Assembly: GCF_965279675.1 (NCBI RefSeq)
Contig: NZ_CBDIIJ010000002.1
Location: forward strand, 2,914,001-2,978,000
Length of the DNA: 64,000 nt
Source of the DNA: Mucisphaera sp965279675
GTDB lineage: Bacteria; Planctomycetota; Phycisphaerae; Phycisphaerales; Phycisphaeraceae
Reading direction: 5' to 3'
Shown: in pieces, positions 55,500-63,524 of the stretch
How the letters are laid out: every line of letters starts with the position of its first letter
How positions within the stretch are numbered: the stretch's first letter is position 1
Notes under the pieces: model-generated
Databases searched by the model: none
What the model saw: only the letters and a program-made list of their open reading frames with translations
Told to the model about the DNA's origin: nothing
Program-made: the position numbers and the translations under genes

Positions 55500-56288
55500 A
55501 TGTGCGGGAGATACGCTCAAGACCTGACGCCCCGAGAGATTGCTGAGGCTTTCCGCGCGACACTTGCCGAGCTTGATGCCGAGTTCATGGCGACTCATCC
55601 TCGCTACAACCGCCCTCAGCCCCCCGTCTACAACATCGCCCCTACTGACCCCATCACCATTGTTGATCGGGACGATCATGGCGAACGAAGGGTGAGGCCT
55701 GCTTGGTGGGATTTCGTGCCCTCGACCTCCGGCGGGCCTCGTGATCGCCCCTGGTTCAACGCCCGCGACGACAAAGTGGGCAGCAGCCATGGCGTCGGCA
55801 GTATCTACCGATCTGCCCTCAAGCGAAACCGCTGCCTGATCCCGTTTCGGGCCTTCTACGAGTGGCAAGCGATTGAGGGCAGGCCACGTAAGCAGCCCTG
55901 GGCGATCCGACCGGTTGCCGGTGAGCCCCCATATGCGTTTGCCGGTATTTCGAGCAGTTGGATCCAGCCCGATGGCAAGGTGCTCGATGGCGTTGCGATC
56001 TTCACCACTTCGGCCAACCAGCTGATGGCGTGGATTCACAACTCGAAGGCACGCCAGCCTGTGATCCTCCACCGCGAGCAGCAGGATGCCTGGCTCGATC
56101 CCAGCCTGGAGGACCCCACTGAAGCGGCAAAGTTCCTCACCCCCCTACCGGATGGCGAGGTTGAGGCATGGCCTGTAAGGCCTGCTGTTGGGAGGTGGCA
56201 GGAGGATTCAGAAGCCCTGCTGGCCGCGACCGGCGAAACGATCCGCGAACCTCGATCGGATGAGGGGCGGACAGGCCTTTTTGGGTAA
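55500..56288 (+). CDS. SOS response-associated peptidase family protein (SRAP/YedK-like)
   Basis: A 262-residue SRAP-domain protein. The catalytic Cys2 (MCGRYAQ), the YNIAPTDPI block, the FYEW block with the catalytic Glu and the late HNSKARQPVIL block are present. SRAP proteins crosslink to abasic sites in single-stranded DNA and shield them from error-prone repair. Finding one in the same accessory island as umuDC hints at a damage-tolerance cargo, although the two genes are 9 kb apart. Confidence 0.88.
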   Translation: MCGRYAQDLTPREIAEAFRATLAELDAEFMATHPRYNRPQPPVYNIAPTDPITIVDRDDHGERRVRPAWWDFVPSTSGGPRDRPWFNARDDKVGSSHGVGSIYRSALKRNRCLIPFRAFYEWQAIEGRPRKQPWAIRPVAGEPPYAFAGISSSWIQPDGKVLDGVAIFTTSANQLMAWIHNSKARQPVILHREQQDAWLDPSLEDPTEAAKFLTPLPDGEVEAWPVRPAVGRWQEDSEALLAATGETIREPRSDEGRTGLFG

Positions 56289-56349
56289 GAATCCTTGATC
56301 TGAACTAGCCCCAAGATTACCGTACATCCGCCAAACTAACGGAGGGCGT

Positions 56350-56613
56350 ATGGAGCTGCAGGACTGGAGGATCAATGGCGCGTGGGTTCTGTTTCGGACA
56401 CCCCGCGACTACTACGGTATAGCCCGCGCGAGGCTTGTTGCAGACTGGATTCCGTGGGAGACGGAAACCAACCAGGCATGGCGTCTACCCGATCGGGTCC
56501 GGCAATGGGGTGGCGTGGTCATAGGCGTAGCTGGAAGCCAGGGCGATGCCGAGCGGCAGCTGAAACACCTGGAGGATGAAGGCCAGGTTGTAATCAGCTG
56601 GTATGAGAGGTGA
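56350..56613 (+). CDS. Small hypothetical protein, intact copy of a duplicated gene
   Basis: An 87-residue protein of unknown function with an amphipathic body: YYGIARARLVADWIPWETE and DAERQLKHLEDEGQVVISWY. No signal or motif is recognised. A second, broken copy lies at 59,998-60,222 and confirms that this frame was once under selection, since the copies agree best in coding positions and share the terminator tail. It follows the SRAP gene by 61 bp in the same direction. Confidence 0.6.
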   Translation: MELQDWRINGAWVLFRTPRDYYGIARARLVADWIPWETETNQAWRLPDRVRQWGGVVIGVAGSQGDAERQLKHLEDEGQVVISWYER

Positions 56614-56666
56614 TGCAGGGGTTTGCTGCATCCGCAAAGCGTTTTTTTTGAGGGTCGGGAGACACT
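56391..56666. repeat. 276-bp direct repeat, copy A
   Basis: Covers most of the 87-residue gene plus its terminator. By eye it matches 59,998-60,274 in the same orientation with many scattered substitutions but almost no length change (276 versus 277 bp). The repeats flank the pentapeptide-repeat gene. Confidence 0.8.
56612..56650 (+). terminator. Rho-independent terminator of the 87-residue gene
   Basis: GATGCAG and CTGCATC form a 7-bp stem around GGGTTTG, followed shortly by CGCAAAGCG and a run of eight T. It begins inside the stop codon of the small gene. The same structure recurs in copy B at about 60,219-60,257, where the T run is also present. Confidence 0.75.
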
Positions 56667-56831
56667 CAGAGCTGGCAGTTCCATATTGACGACGAATGCG
56701 GGTGTCAGGTAAGCCAGACTGATCAGATTTTGAATGGAGTGCTACAGCGAACTTCGGGATCGCATCTCGGTCAGTGCCAGCAACCAAGGGACGTTGTAGC
56801 TTTGAGTGCACACTGGAGACTAAGGATCGCC

Positions 56832-59800
56832 TCAACCACACCTGATGCTTCGTGGTCGAGGCTGCAGCAAGCCGAACACAATCCCCATCATCGTCAGCCC
56901 TAACGGTTCGGGAATGAGAGTGGTTTGTGTGTTTCGACCGAAGTTCGTGGCCAGTATGGAGAAGTCCCCCAGATCAACCACACGGTTACCGTTGAAATTG
57001 CCTTGTGAATAGCGAGCAGGTGAGACACCCAGATTCGTGGCAAGAATCGAGAGGTCGATGAGATCCACCCATCCATCCCCGTTGGCGTCGCCTGGGATAC
57101 GGACCTCGTTGTAAGACCGGATGCGCAGAAGGCCGTCGGTATAGAGAGCGCTGGTATCCAGAATCTCGGTCATATCACTAGAGCTTCCAAGTAACTGGAC
57201 GGCGTCAAACTCGCCTTCGATCGGCCAGTTCACCTCCCAGTCAATCAGATCGATGGACTCGCCAATGAGCGCAAACTCAGGAACGCCTCCATCGAGCAGA
57301 ATTGTCAAGGTCCCCGCAAGGCTTGTCGGTCCATCGATACGGAACGGTGCCTCCAGCCCGAGCGATGACAACGCAATGATGAGTTCGGATCCCGCCGTCA
57401 TCGCCAGCCCGGACGCCTGCACCTGACCGTCGATCTCGTTGTAGGTGTTCCGGTCACGAATCGTCAAGGATTCGCCGGGAAACAGGCGGATGCCATCGGG
57501 AATCTGACCATTCGGCAAGGTCGTATTCCGTATATCAGTTGTTTCATGGAGTGTGATGGTCGTATGCCCGCGAAGATCGAGACCCCGTAGATTCGTCTCG
57601 ATGAGCGATGCACCCGTAAAATCAGCAAAGGTGAGTCGAGCACCACGCAGGTCTGCTGCGTGCAAATTAGCGTTTTCCAAGTCAGTTCGATCCAGATTAG
57701 CACCGCGCATGTCTGCATGGCTCAGGTTAACGCGACCAAACTCCGCGCGAGATAGATTAGCGTTCCTGAAATCAGAGTTAGCGAGCGACGAGTGGTTGAA
57801 AATGCCCTGCGTAAGATTTTTACCCGCAAAGGACCAGCCGTTGAGATCACTAACCGCCATGTTGATCCGCCGTAAATCATCCAACTTGTAGGTGGCGGTG
57901 CTGTAGAACTGCTCGGCGGTGATACCCGTTTCGCTCGGAATCCGGAAAAGGACATCCTTGAGGATGGCATCCGTGAAATCTGCTCCTCGCAGGTCGGCTC
58001 CGACCAGATGGACTCCGGTCAGATCTGCCCCTCTCAGATCGGCATCCCTGAGATCGGCGTTCCCGAAATCAACACCATAGAGATTCGCGTTCTTGAACCT
58101 CGCCCCGCGTAGATCACTTCTTGCGAAAGAAGCTGAGCGTGCCTGAAAGAAGCTCAGTCCCTCAAAGTCCCAGCCCGCAAGATTGTTGTCCGACAGATTG
58201 ATGTTCGCAAAGCCTGTTTGCAGCTGATAGTTGGCGGTGCTGTAGAAGTGCTCTTCAGTGAATCCATGACCGGTTGTACCACTTAGATTAGCTCGATAGA
58301 TATCTGCATTCCTCAGGTCAGCCAGAGCCAGCCGCGTGCCAGTGAGGTTAGCTGAGAGTAGGTCCGCTCCCCGAAGATCGGCCCCCTCCAGATCGGCGTT
58401 CGCCAGATTTGCTCTTCTCAGGAAGGCACTGGTGAGTCGAGCCCCTTTGAGGTTGGCATCACGAAGATCTGCTGATTCGAGACCCTGAGATTCGAGGTTC
58501 CAGCCGGAGAGATTGAGCCCAGACAGACCTATACCGGTAAGATCGCGATCCCGATAGCTTCGGGTCGAGTAGAGTTGATCCGTCGTCAGGCCCTGACCCT
58601 GAGTCTGATCAAATCTAACTTCAGCCACGATTGCATCTTCAAGCTTGAGACCCGTGATGTCAGACCCGCTTAGGTCAACGCCGCGCAGGTCTTTGCCCCT
58701 GAGATCCCAGCCTCTGAGGTCGTTGTTTGAAAGCACAACTCCATGCATCGTGTCGGCCGCGCTCGAGAGTTGGGTCTCTGTCAGGCCACGCGAGGTTGCC
58801 CCGGAGAGGTCCGCGCCTGCCAACAGTGCGTCTTTGAGGACTGTCCCGTCGAGTTTCGCGCCTCTCAGCACGGATCGCTCCAGAACTGCACCGCGGAAAT
58901 CCGCTCCCGTTAAATCAGTGTTCTCAAAGCTTGAATCCGACAGATTCTGCTCGGCAAAACTCCATCCCGCTGCGTCGTTGTTCACGAACCGGATGCCTTC
59001 AAGCTGCCTGCTCTGGTAGCTGCCTGTTGCGTATAGCTGCGCAGCCGTGAACCCCTGGGCCGTGACCCCGGACCACTGCCCTTGTGAGATCAACGCTCCT
59101 TCCATCGAAACCCCGTGCAAGTAAGCATTGCCCAGATTGGCCTCACGCAGATCGGCATTGTTCAGATTGGCATCGGTGAGTGTGGCATTTTCAAGGTTCA
59201 CCCCTTGCATCGCCGCCCCACCAAAATCGGTCCCAACCAAGCTGGTCCATCGAAGGTCTGCCCCCTGAAGATCGGACATGCGAACATCAGCATTATCCAG
59301 CGTAGAGCCACGAAACCGCACATCACGAAGATTCAGGCCCTGGAGGTTCCACCCGGTCAAGTCGTTGTTTCTAAACCACAGGCCAGAAAGCGTGCCCTCC
59401 TGGTAGCTCCTTGTGCTGTAGAACTGCTCGGGTGTTAATCCGCCGTCCGTTGCCCAATTTAAGACTCCTCCCTCGATGATAGCGCCTGTCAGATCAGCAC
59501 CCGTGAATGTCGCACGAGACATACCCATGTCAGATAAGGTTGCGCCTGCAAGCGATGCCCCCGTCAGGTTAACCCCGTCAAACGTACTGCCTTCTAATGA
59601 GCCATGACTCAAATTGGCTCCGCTCAGATCCGCGGAGCTGACATCCGCGTATCGCCAGACAGCAGAAGTCAGGTCCGTCCCTTGGAGACTCGCACCGCTC
59701 AGATCGAAAAAGGTGAGATCTGCGAACTGGAGAGATAGTCCGTCCCAAACCGCCTCCGGCCCTCGTTCAACCAGGTTCTCTGTACCGGGAATCAGCTCTC

Positions 59801-59906
59801 CGGTGTCCCACCGATAGACCTGCGCTTCCAGAGCCGAGCCAGCTACGCCCAGAGCCAGCAGTATGAGACAACCATATTGACTTTGCCTTGGAATCACATA
59901 CCCCAT
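56832..59906 (-). CDS. Giant pentapeptide-repeat protein with dockerin-like and PEP-CTERM modules
   Basis: A 1,024-residue exported protein (ATG at 59,906; an upstream ATG at 59,936 is possible). After a signal peptide come long arrays of pentapeptide repeats of the A(D/N)LxG type, forming a right-handed beta-solenoid. These are interrupted at least six times by a related block of about 35-40 residues of the form LTxEQFYSTxSYxx...NDLxGWxLxGxNL. From about residue 790 a beta-rich domain follows, then two dockerin-like segments (GDANGDGWVDLIDLSILA and GNFNGNRVVDLGDFSILA) and IPEPLGLTMMGIVFGLL. It is likely a surface-attached structural protein. Confidence 0.85.
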   Translation of the reverse strand: MGYVIPRQSQYGCLILLALGVAGSALEAQVYRWDTGELIPGTENLVERGPEAVWDGLSLQFADLTFFDLSGASLQGTDLTSAVWRYADVSSADLSGANLSHGSLEGSTFDGVNLTGASLAGATLSDMGMSRATFTGADLTGAIIEGGVLNWATDGGLTPEQFYSTRSYQEGTLSGLWFRNNDLTGWNLQGLNLRDVRFRGSTLDNADVRMSDLQGADLRWTSLVGTDFGGAAMQGVNLENATLTDANLNNADLREANLGNAYLHGVSMEGALISQGQWSGVTAQGFTAAQLYATGSYQSRQLEGIRFVNNDAAGWSFAEQNLSDSSFENTDLTGADFRGAVLERSVLRGAKLDGTVLKDALLAGADLSGATSRGLTETQLSSAADTMHGVVLSNNDLRGWDLRGKDLRGVDLSGSDITGLKLEDAIVAEVRFDQTQGQGLTTDQLYSTRSYRDRDLTGIGLSGLNLSGWNLESQGLESADLRDANLKGARLTSAFLRRANLANADLEGADLRGADLLSANLTGTRLALADLRNADIYRANLSGTTGHGFTEEHFYSTANYQLQTGFANINLSDNNLAGWDFEGLSFFQARSASFARSDLRGARFKNANLYGVDFGNADLRDADLRGADLTGVHLVGADLRGADFTDAILKDVLFRIPSETGITAEQFYSTATYKLDDLRRINMAVSDLNGWSFAGKNLTQGIFNHSSLANSDFRNANLSRAEFGRVNLSHADMRGANLDRTDLENANLHAADLRGARLTFADFTGASLIETNLRGLDLRGHTTITLHETTDIRNTTLPNGQIPDGIRLFPGESLTIRDRNTYNEIDGQVQASGLAMTAGSELIIALSSLGLEAPFRIDGPTSLAGTLTILLDGGVPEFALIGESIDLIDWEVNWPIEGEFDAVQLLGSSSDMTEILDTSALYTDGLLRIRSYNEVRIPGDANGDGWVDLIDLSILATNLGVSPARYSQGNFNGNRVVDLGDFSILATNFGRNTQTTLIPEPLGLTMMGIVFGLLQPRPRSIRCG

Positions 59907-59997
59907 CACACTGGACCTCCGGACTTTGGAGCGCAACCGAAATCAATACGACCTTGCTAGCACATAGCATCGCAGCAAAAGACAGCGAAGCTTGAAT

Positions 59998-60222
59998 GTT
60001 TGGGACACCCCGGAACCACAATGGCATTGCCCGCGCGAGGCCTCTGGAAGACGAGATTCCGTGGGGAACGGAAACCGACTAAGCATGGCGTCTGCCCGAT
60101 CGGGTCCGGAAATGTGTCGGTGTAGTCATAGCCGTAGCTGGAAGCCAGGGTGATACCAAGCGCGAGCTGAAACACCTGGAGGATGAGGATCAGGTCGTAA
60201 TCAGCCGGTATGCAAGGTGATG
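59998..60222 (+). pseudogene. Broken copy of the 87-residue gene
   Basis: The frame starts mid-protein (FGTPRNHNGIARARPLEDEIPW) and lacks the first 16 or so residues. It has an in-frame TAA where the intact copy has CAG (ETNQAW versus ETD-stop-AW). Downstream the frame is otherwise open to the same end (HLEDEDQVVISRYAR). It is inactive and lies directly upstream of the pentapeptide gene's start, on the other strand. Confidence 0.82.
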
Positions 60223-60274
60223 CAGAGGGTTTGCTGCATCCGCTACGGCTTTTTTTTGAGTGTCGGGAGACACT
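59998..60274. repeat. 276-bp direct repeat, copy B
   Basis: Matches 56,391-56,666 from GTTTGGGACA to GGGAGACACT. It ends 19 bp before the left end of the IS3-type element. Carries the pseudogene and a terminator copy. Confidence 0.8.
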
Positions 60275-60363
60275 ACTTTTTGGCAAAACTACTTGACCTG
60301 CCCCCCTCAAACCGGTCCGTTTCTTAGACTTAGTTCTGAGGCATGGATCAAGGAGGATCAGGC

Positions 60364-60642
60364 ATGGGACGCAAGCGTCATTCGGCGGAGGAGATCGTCA
60401 ACAAGCTTCGTGAGGCGGAGGTGTTTCTGGGCCAGGGAGCCTCGGTGGCTTCGGTCTGCAAGCAGCTTGGGGTTCACGAACAGACGTACTACAAGTGGCG
60501 TCGGGAGTACGGCGGGCTCAAGACGGACCAGGCCAAGCGGTTCAAGGAGCTTGAGCAGGAGAACGCCCGGCTCAAGCGTCTGCTGGCGGATGCGGAGTTG
60601 GATAAGGCGATCCTTCGGGAAGCCGCCTCGGGAAACTTCTAA
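60364..60642 (+). CDS. IS3-type transposase OrfA
   Basis: A 92-residue helix-turn-helix protein: HSAEEIVNKLREAEVFLGQG, then SVASVCKQLGVHEQTYYKWR, followed by a leucine-zipper-like helix ENARLKRLLADAELDK. Binds the IS ends. The ATG at 60,364 is chosen because AGGAGG lies seven bases upstream; an earlier ATG at 60,343 lacks that spacing. A GGGAAAC slippery heptamer in the zero frame lies at 60,630-60,636, two codons before the stop. Confidence 0.9.
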   Translation: MGRKRHSAEEIVNKLREAEVFLGQGASVASVCKQLGVHEQTYYKWRREYGGLKTDQAKRFKELEQENARLKRLLADAELDKAILREAASGNF

Positions 60643-61523
60643 GCCCGCGGAGGACGCGTCAGGCGGTCGTGGCGATTCGTGACCGTCTTGGTGTGTCGGA
60701 GAGGCGGGCGTGCAAGACACTGGAACAGCCTCGTTCAACGCAGCGTTACGCGCCGAGCGAGCGTGACGACGAGAAGCCGCTGACCAGACGAATCATCAAC
60801 CTGGCGGCATCCTTCGGCCGTTACGGTTATCGCAGGATCACGGCGTTGCTCAGACGTGAAGGCTGGTCTGTGAATCACAAGCGTGTGGAGCGAATCTGGC
60901 GTCAGCAGGGCCTCAAGGTGCCCAAAAGACAGCCTAAACGTGGTCGGTTGTGGCTCAACGATGGTTCGTGCGTACGGCTGCGGCCGACGCACAAGGACCA
61001 CATCTGGGCGTATGACTTCGTGCAGGACCGGACAACTGACGGGCGGCTGATCCGTATGCTAGTGATTTTCGACGTGTTCACTCGGGAGTGTTTATGCATC
61101 GATGTAGCCAGGAAGCTGCGGCACGACGATGTGCTCGAACGGCTGGCCTGGCTGATGAGCACGCGAGGTGTTCCTGATCACATCCGGTCGGATAACGGCA
61201 GCGAATTCACCGCGAAGCGTGTTCGGGAATGGTTAGCGAAGGTGGGCGTCAAGACGCTCTTCATCGAGCCGGGATCGCCTTGGGAAAACGGCTACGTCGA
61301 GAGCTTCAACGGGAAGTTGAGAGACGAGCTGCTGGCTCGCGAGCGGTTCGACACGCTCAAGGAGGCCAAGGTGCTGATCGAAAGTTGGCGGGTTCATTAC
61401 AACAGGGTGCGTCCGCATTCGTCACTAGGCTACCGGCCGCCTGCACCAGAAACCTTCCATCCAGAGCCGTCCTCCGCTACGCTACGGACAGCTCTGGAGC
61501 ACACAGAGATCAGTCAGAAGTAA
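60630..61523 (+). CDS. IS3-type transposase OrfB (DDE catalytic part, frameshift product)
   Basis: The integrase-core transposase, probably made as an OrfAB fusion by -1 slippage at 60,630-60,636. The minus-one frame reads GKLLSPRRTRQAVVAIRDRLGVSERRAC, as in related transposases; an internal GTG at 60,669 would give OrfB alone. HTH_21-type GRYGYRRITALLRREGW precedes the DDE triad: Asp in IWAYDFVQDRT, Asp in RSDNGSEFT and Glu in GYVESFNGKLRDELL. The HSSLGYRPPAPE end is typical. It appears intact. Confidence 0.9.
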   Translation, partial: GKLLSPRRTRQAVVAIRDRLGVSERRACKTLEQPRSTQRYAPSERDDEKPLTRRIINLAASFGRYGYRRITALLRREGWSVNHKRVERIWRQQGLKVPKRQPKRGRLWLNDGSCVRLRPTHKDHIWAYDFVQDRTTDGRLIRMLVIFDVFTRECLCIDVARKLRHDDVLERLAWLMSTRGVPDHIRSDNGSEFTAKRVREWLAKVGVKTLFIEPGSPWENGYVESFNGKLRDELLARERFDTLKEAKVLIESWRVHYNRVRPHSSLGYRPPAPETFHPEPSSATLRTALEHTEISQK

Positions 61524-61583
61524 GGGTTACAACTGGCACACAACCCGGGGGCAGGTCACCCCCATCGAGAGCCGCTTAGCCCC

Positions 61584-61946
61584 ATGAACGTGCCCTCGCA
61601 GCAGAATGCCGCCCTCTATGCGTTGGGCAAACGCCAAGGCCTTTTCAATCGTGAATCCCTCGCTATCCTTCAGCGATATCGCGACTTCCTGCAATCTCTA
61701 TTTGCCTGTTACTTAGCAGCCTGCGATATCGCTCATGGCACCAACCCAAGCGGCGATCCTATTGCTTCCGAAGCCTACCCCGAACTCAGCCCCACACTGT
61801 CTATCGATGATATGCAGCGCATCCATAGCACTTGGATCCTAAGGTCTACCAAGGGCATTATCGAAGGCGAGAATGGCGCAGCTAAGCATGTTGGCATGAA
61901 AGCCGGCATGTTACGCTACCGTTTGCGTAACTTGGGGATTAAGTAG
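61584..61946 (+). CDS. Protein with Fis-type HTH at C-terminus, possibly truncated
   Basis: A 120-residue frame starting 26 bp beyond the IS right end. The last 30 residues (GIIEGENGAAKHVGMKAGML, then RYRLRNLGIK) match the Fis-family HTH that ends NtrC-type activators. No ATPase or receiver domain precedes it in this window. The frame is open upstream into the IS, so the original N-terminus may have been lost by the insertion. It may equally be a short native protein. Confidence 0.5.
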   Translation: MNVPSQQNAALYALGKRQGLFNRESLAILQRYRDFLQSLFACYLAACDIAHGTNPSGDPIASEAYPELSPTLSIDDMQRIHSTWILRSTKGIIEGENGAAKHVGMKAGMLRYRLRNLGIK

Positions 61947-62190
61947 GCCGACTATCTCAAGCCTTCGTAGAGCCAGAAGCATCTCAACCGCATAGTCATG
62001 GCCGTACTCTGCGCACAACCGCTTCTAGCGCCCCATCCGATGTCTTGCCGAGATATACGGGGCCACCATCCAGCTTGGAATCGTTGGTTGAATCTATCAT
62101 TCGAGGATCGGACGTCTGTCGTTCGTGTCGCTGATGGGTGCATAATCTCTATCGACCAGAGCATTCATGAACCACGGCATGGATTTGTGC

Positions 62191-63501
62191 TCACCCGATC
62201 GGGCCCGGCTGGTCGGATTGGTTGTACATGGCTCGGTGCTTGTTTTCCCAGTCGATGCACCATTCGCGGAATTCGTCGTCGGTGTCGCCCATCTGTTCGA
62301 TCTTTTCGGTCATCGCGATCATCAGACGGACAAGGTTGCCCCAGTCGCTGACGTCGACGACCTCCTGCTCCATGCGGTCGGTTTCACGGCTGTAGTTGTG
62401 ATAGTTGTCGAGGGGGATGCAGACCGCTCCGGCTTTGCCGGTCCAGGCCTGGAAGACGCTGGATTCGCAGGTGCCGCCATCCATCAGCCTGCGTTGATAG
62501 CTGAAGTCGTTGTTGGCCTTGGCGAGTTCCTCGGCGCACTGCTGAGCCCATGCGACGATGCCGGGATGGAAGACGCTCGATCGGTCGCCGACGCGCACGA
62601 TCGGGCCCGATCCTAACGGTGCGAGGGGTAGCGCCTTGCTCGTCTCGACGCTGACCAGCCGGTGGCCGGTGGTTTGTTCTTCTATCCGGTCGTCGAAGTT
62701 CTCACGGCAGTAGCGGATCGCGCCGAAGAAGCCGCCTTCCTCGCAGCGCGTGAACAAGCAGGTCACAGGCCGTTGGAGGTTCTCGCGATTGAGGCTGTCC
62801 ATCAGGCAGACCAGCGCTGCGACGCCTGCGAGATCGTCCACAGCGGTCGCGCTCATGCGGCCGTTGAAGGTGATGGGCTCGCCGAGGTCCCACATGCCGA
62901 TCGATCCGGGCTCGACGCGTTCATCGGTTTTCAGGTCGACTTCCGCGACGTCGCCGGCTTCGTTGAAGCTGACGACGCGCTCGACGACAGCGGAGACGCG
63001 CTTGCCACCAATCCGCAGCTGACCCGAGACGCTGTTCGCCTGGGTCAGCCCGGGTTCGATCTGATCCAGGGGTTTGCCGCCTGTCCAGAAGACAACGCGT
63101 GACCCGACAAACAGGTCCTCGGGATACCGGCCCATCCAGTGCGCACGCAGCAGGTTGTGTGAGGTGTGCTGGACGGCCCAGAAACCGATGTGGTCCATGT
63201 GCGCCGTGAACATGAGGCGTTTTTGTTCACCGGCCGGCTCGTCGGGGATGAATTCGACGATGACATTGCCTGCATCATCGATGCGAACAGGGAGTCCGCG
63301 GTTCTTGGCAAACTGCCAGACCCACAGCATCACGTTCTGCTCGTGAAACGGGGCTGTCGGTAGCCTTAAGAGTTCCTGGGCGAACCGAAGCCATCTGGTT
63401 GGCGGGTGAAAACGCTGCCTGAGCCGCTGACTCGGAGACGTAGCGCGCTTATGCGTGCTGAAGTCCTGGGTCCGCAACTGGTTCAGCTTGTGTCGGTCCA
63501 T
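62191..63501 (-). CDS. M42/M20-like zinc metallopeptidase
   Basis: A 436-residue aminopeptidase-type enzyme. The metal-binding pattern is visible: HMDH in LMFTAHMDHIGFW, Asp in AVDDLAGVAAL (bridging), Glu pair in TRCEEGGFFG, Glu in LVSVETS and a late His in NYHNYSRETD. Such dinuclear-zinc exopeptidases trim peptides in the cytoplasm. The N-terminal 40 residues are basic and Arg/Thr-rich, and a later start is possible. High-GC codon use marks the return to core chromosome after the island. Confidence 0.78.
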   Translation of the reverse strand: MDRHKLNQLRTQDFSTHKRATSPSQRLRQRFHPPTRWLRFAQELLRLPTAPFHEQNVMLWVWQFAKNRGLPVRIDDAGNVIVEFIPDEPAGEQKRLMFTAHMDHIGFWAVQHTSHNLLRAHWMGRYPEDLFVGSRVVFWTGGKPLDQIEPGLTQANSVSGQLRIGGKRVSAVVERVVSFNEAGDVAEVDLKTDERVEPGSIGMWDLGEPITFNGRMSATAVDDLAGVAALVCLMDSLNRENLQRPVTCLFTRCEEGGFFGAIRYCRENFDDRIEEQTTGHRLVSVETSKALPLAPLGSGPIVRVGDRSSVFHPGIVAWAQQCAEELAKANNDFSYQRRLMDGGTCESSVFQAWTGKAGAVCIPLDNYHNYSRETDRMEQEVVDVSDWGNLVRLMIAMTEKIEQMGDTDDEFREWCIDWENKHRAMYNQSDQPGPIG

Positions 63502-63524
63502 GACGCGACATCATATGCGATGGC

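Larger units (their letters stand above)
60294..61558 (+). mobile_element. IS3-family insertion sequence, about 1,265 bp
   Basis: Two overlapping transposase frames lie between terminal inverted repeats that start TGACCTGCCCCC on both ends (60,294 inward and 61,558 inward; 12 bp exact, then decaying). Length, ends and protein types match the IS3 family, IS407-like group. Flanking bases (ACT on the left, CCCC on the right) show no target duplication, so a recombination after insertion is possible. Both frames look intact. Confidence 0.88.

Noticed and set aside
56832..59906. CRISPR-like or tandem DNA repeats
   Set aside because: The periodicity is at the protein level (pentapeptide repeats) with diverged DNA and no spacers; no CRISPR array was seen in the window.
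60285..61562. Four-base target duplication around the IS3 element
   Set aside because: Left flank ends AACTACT and right flank begins CCCCCAT; they do not match at either length tried.
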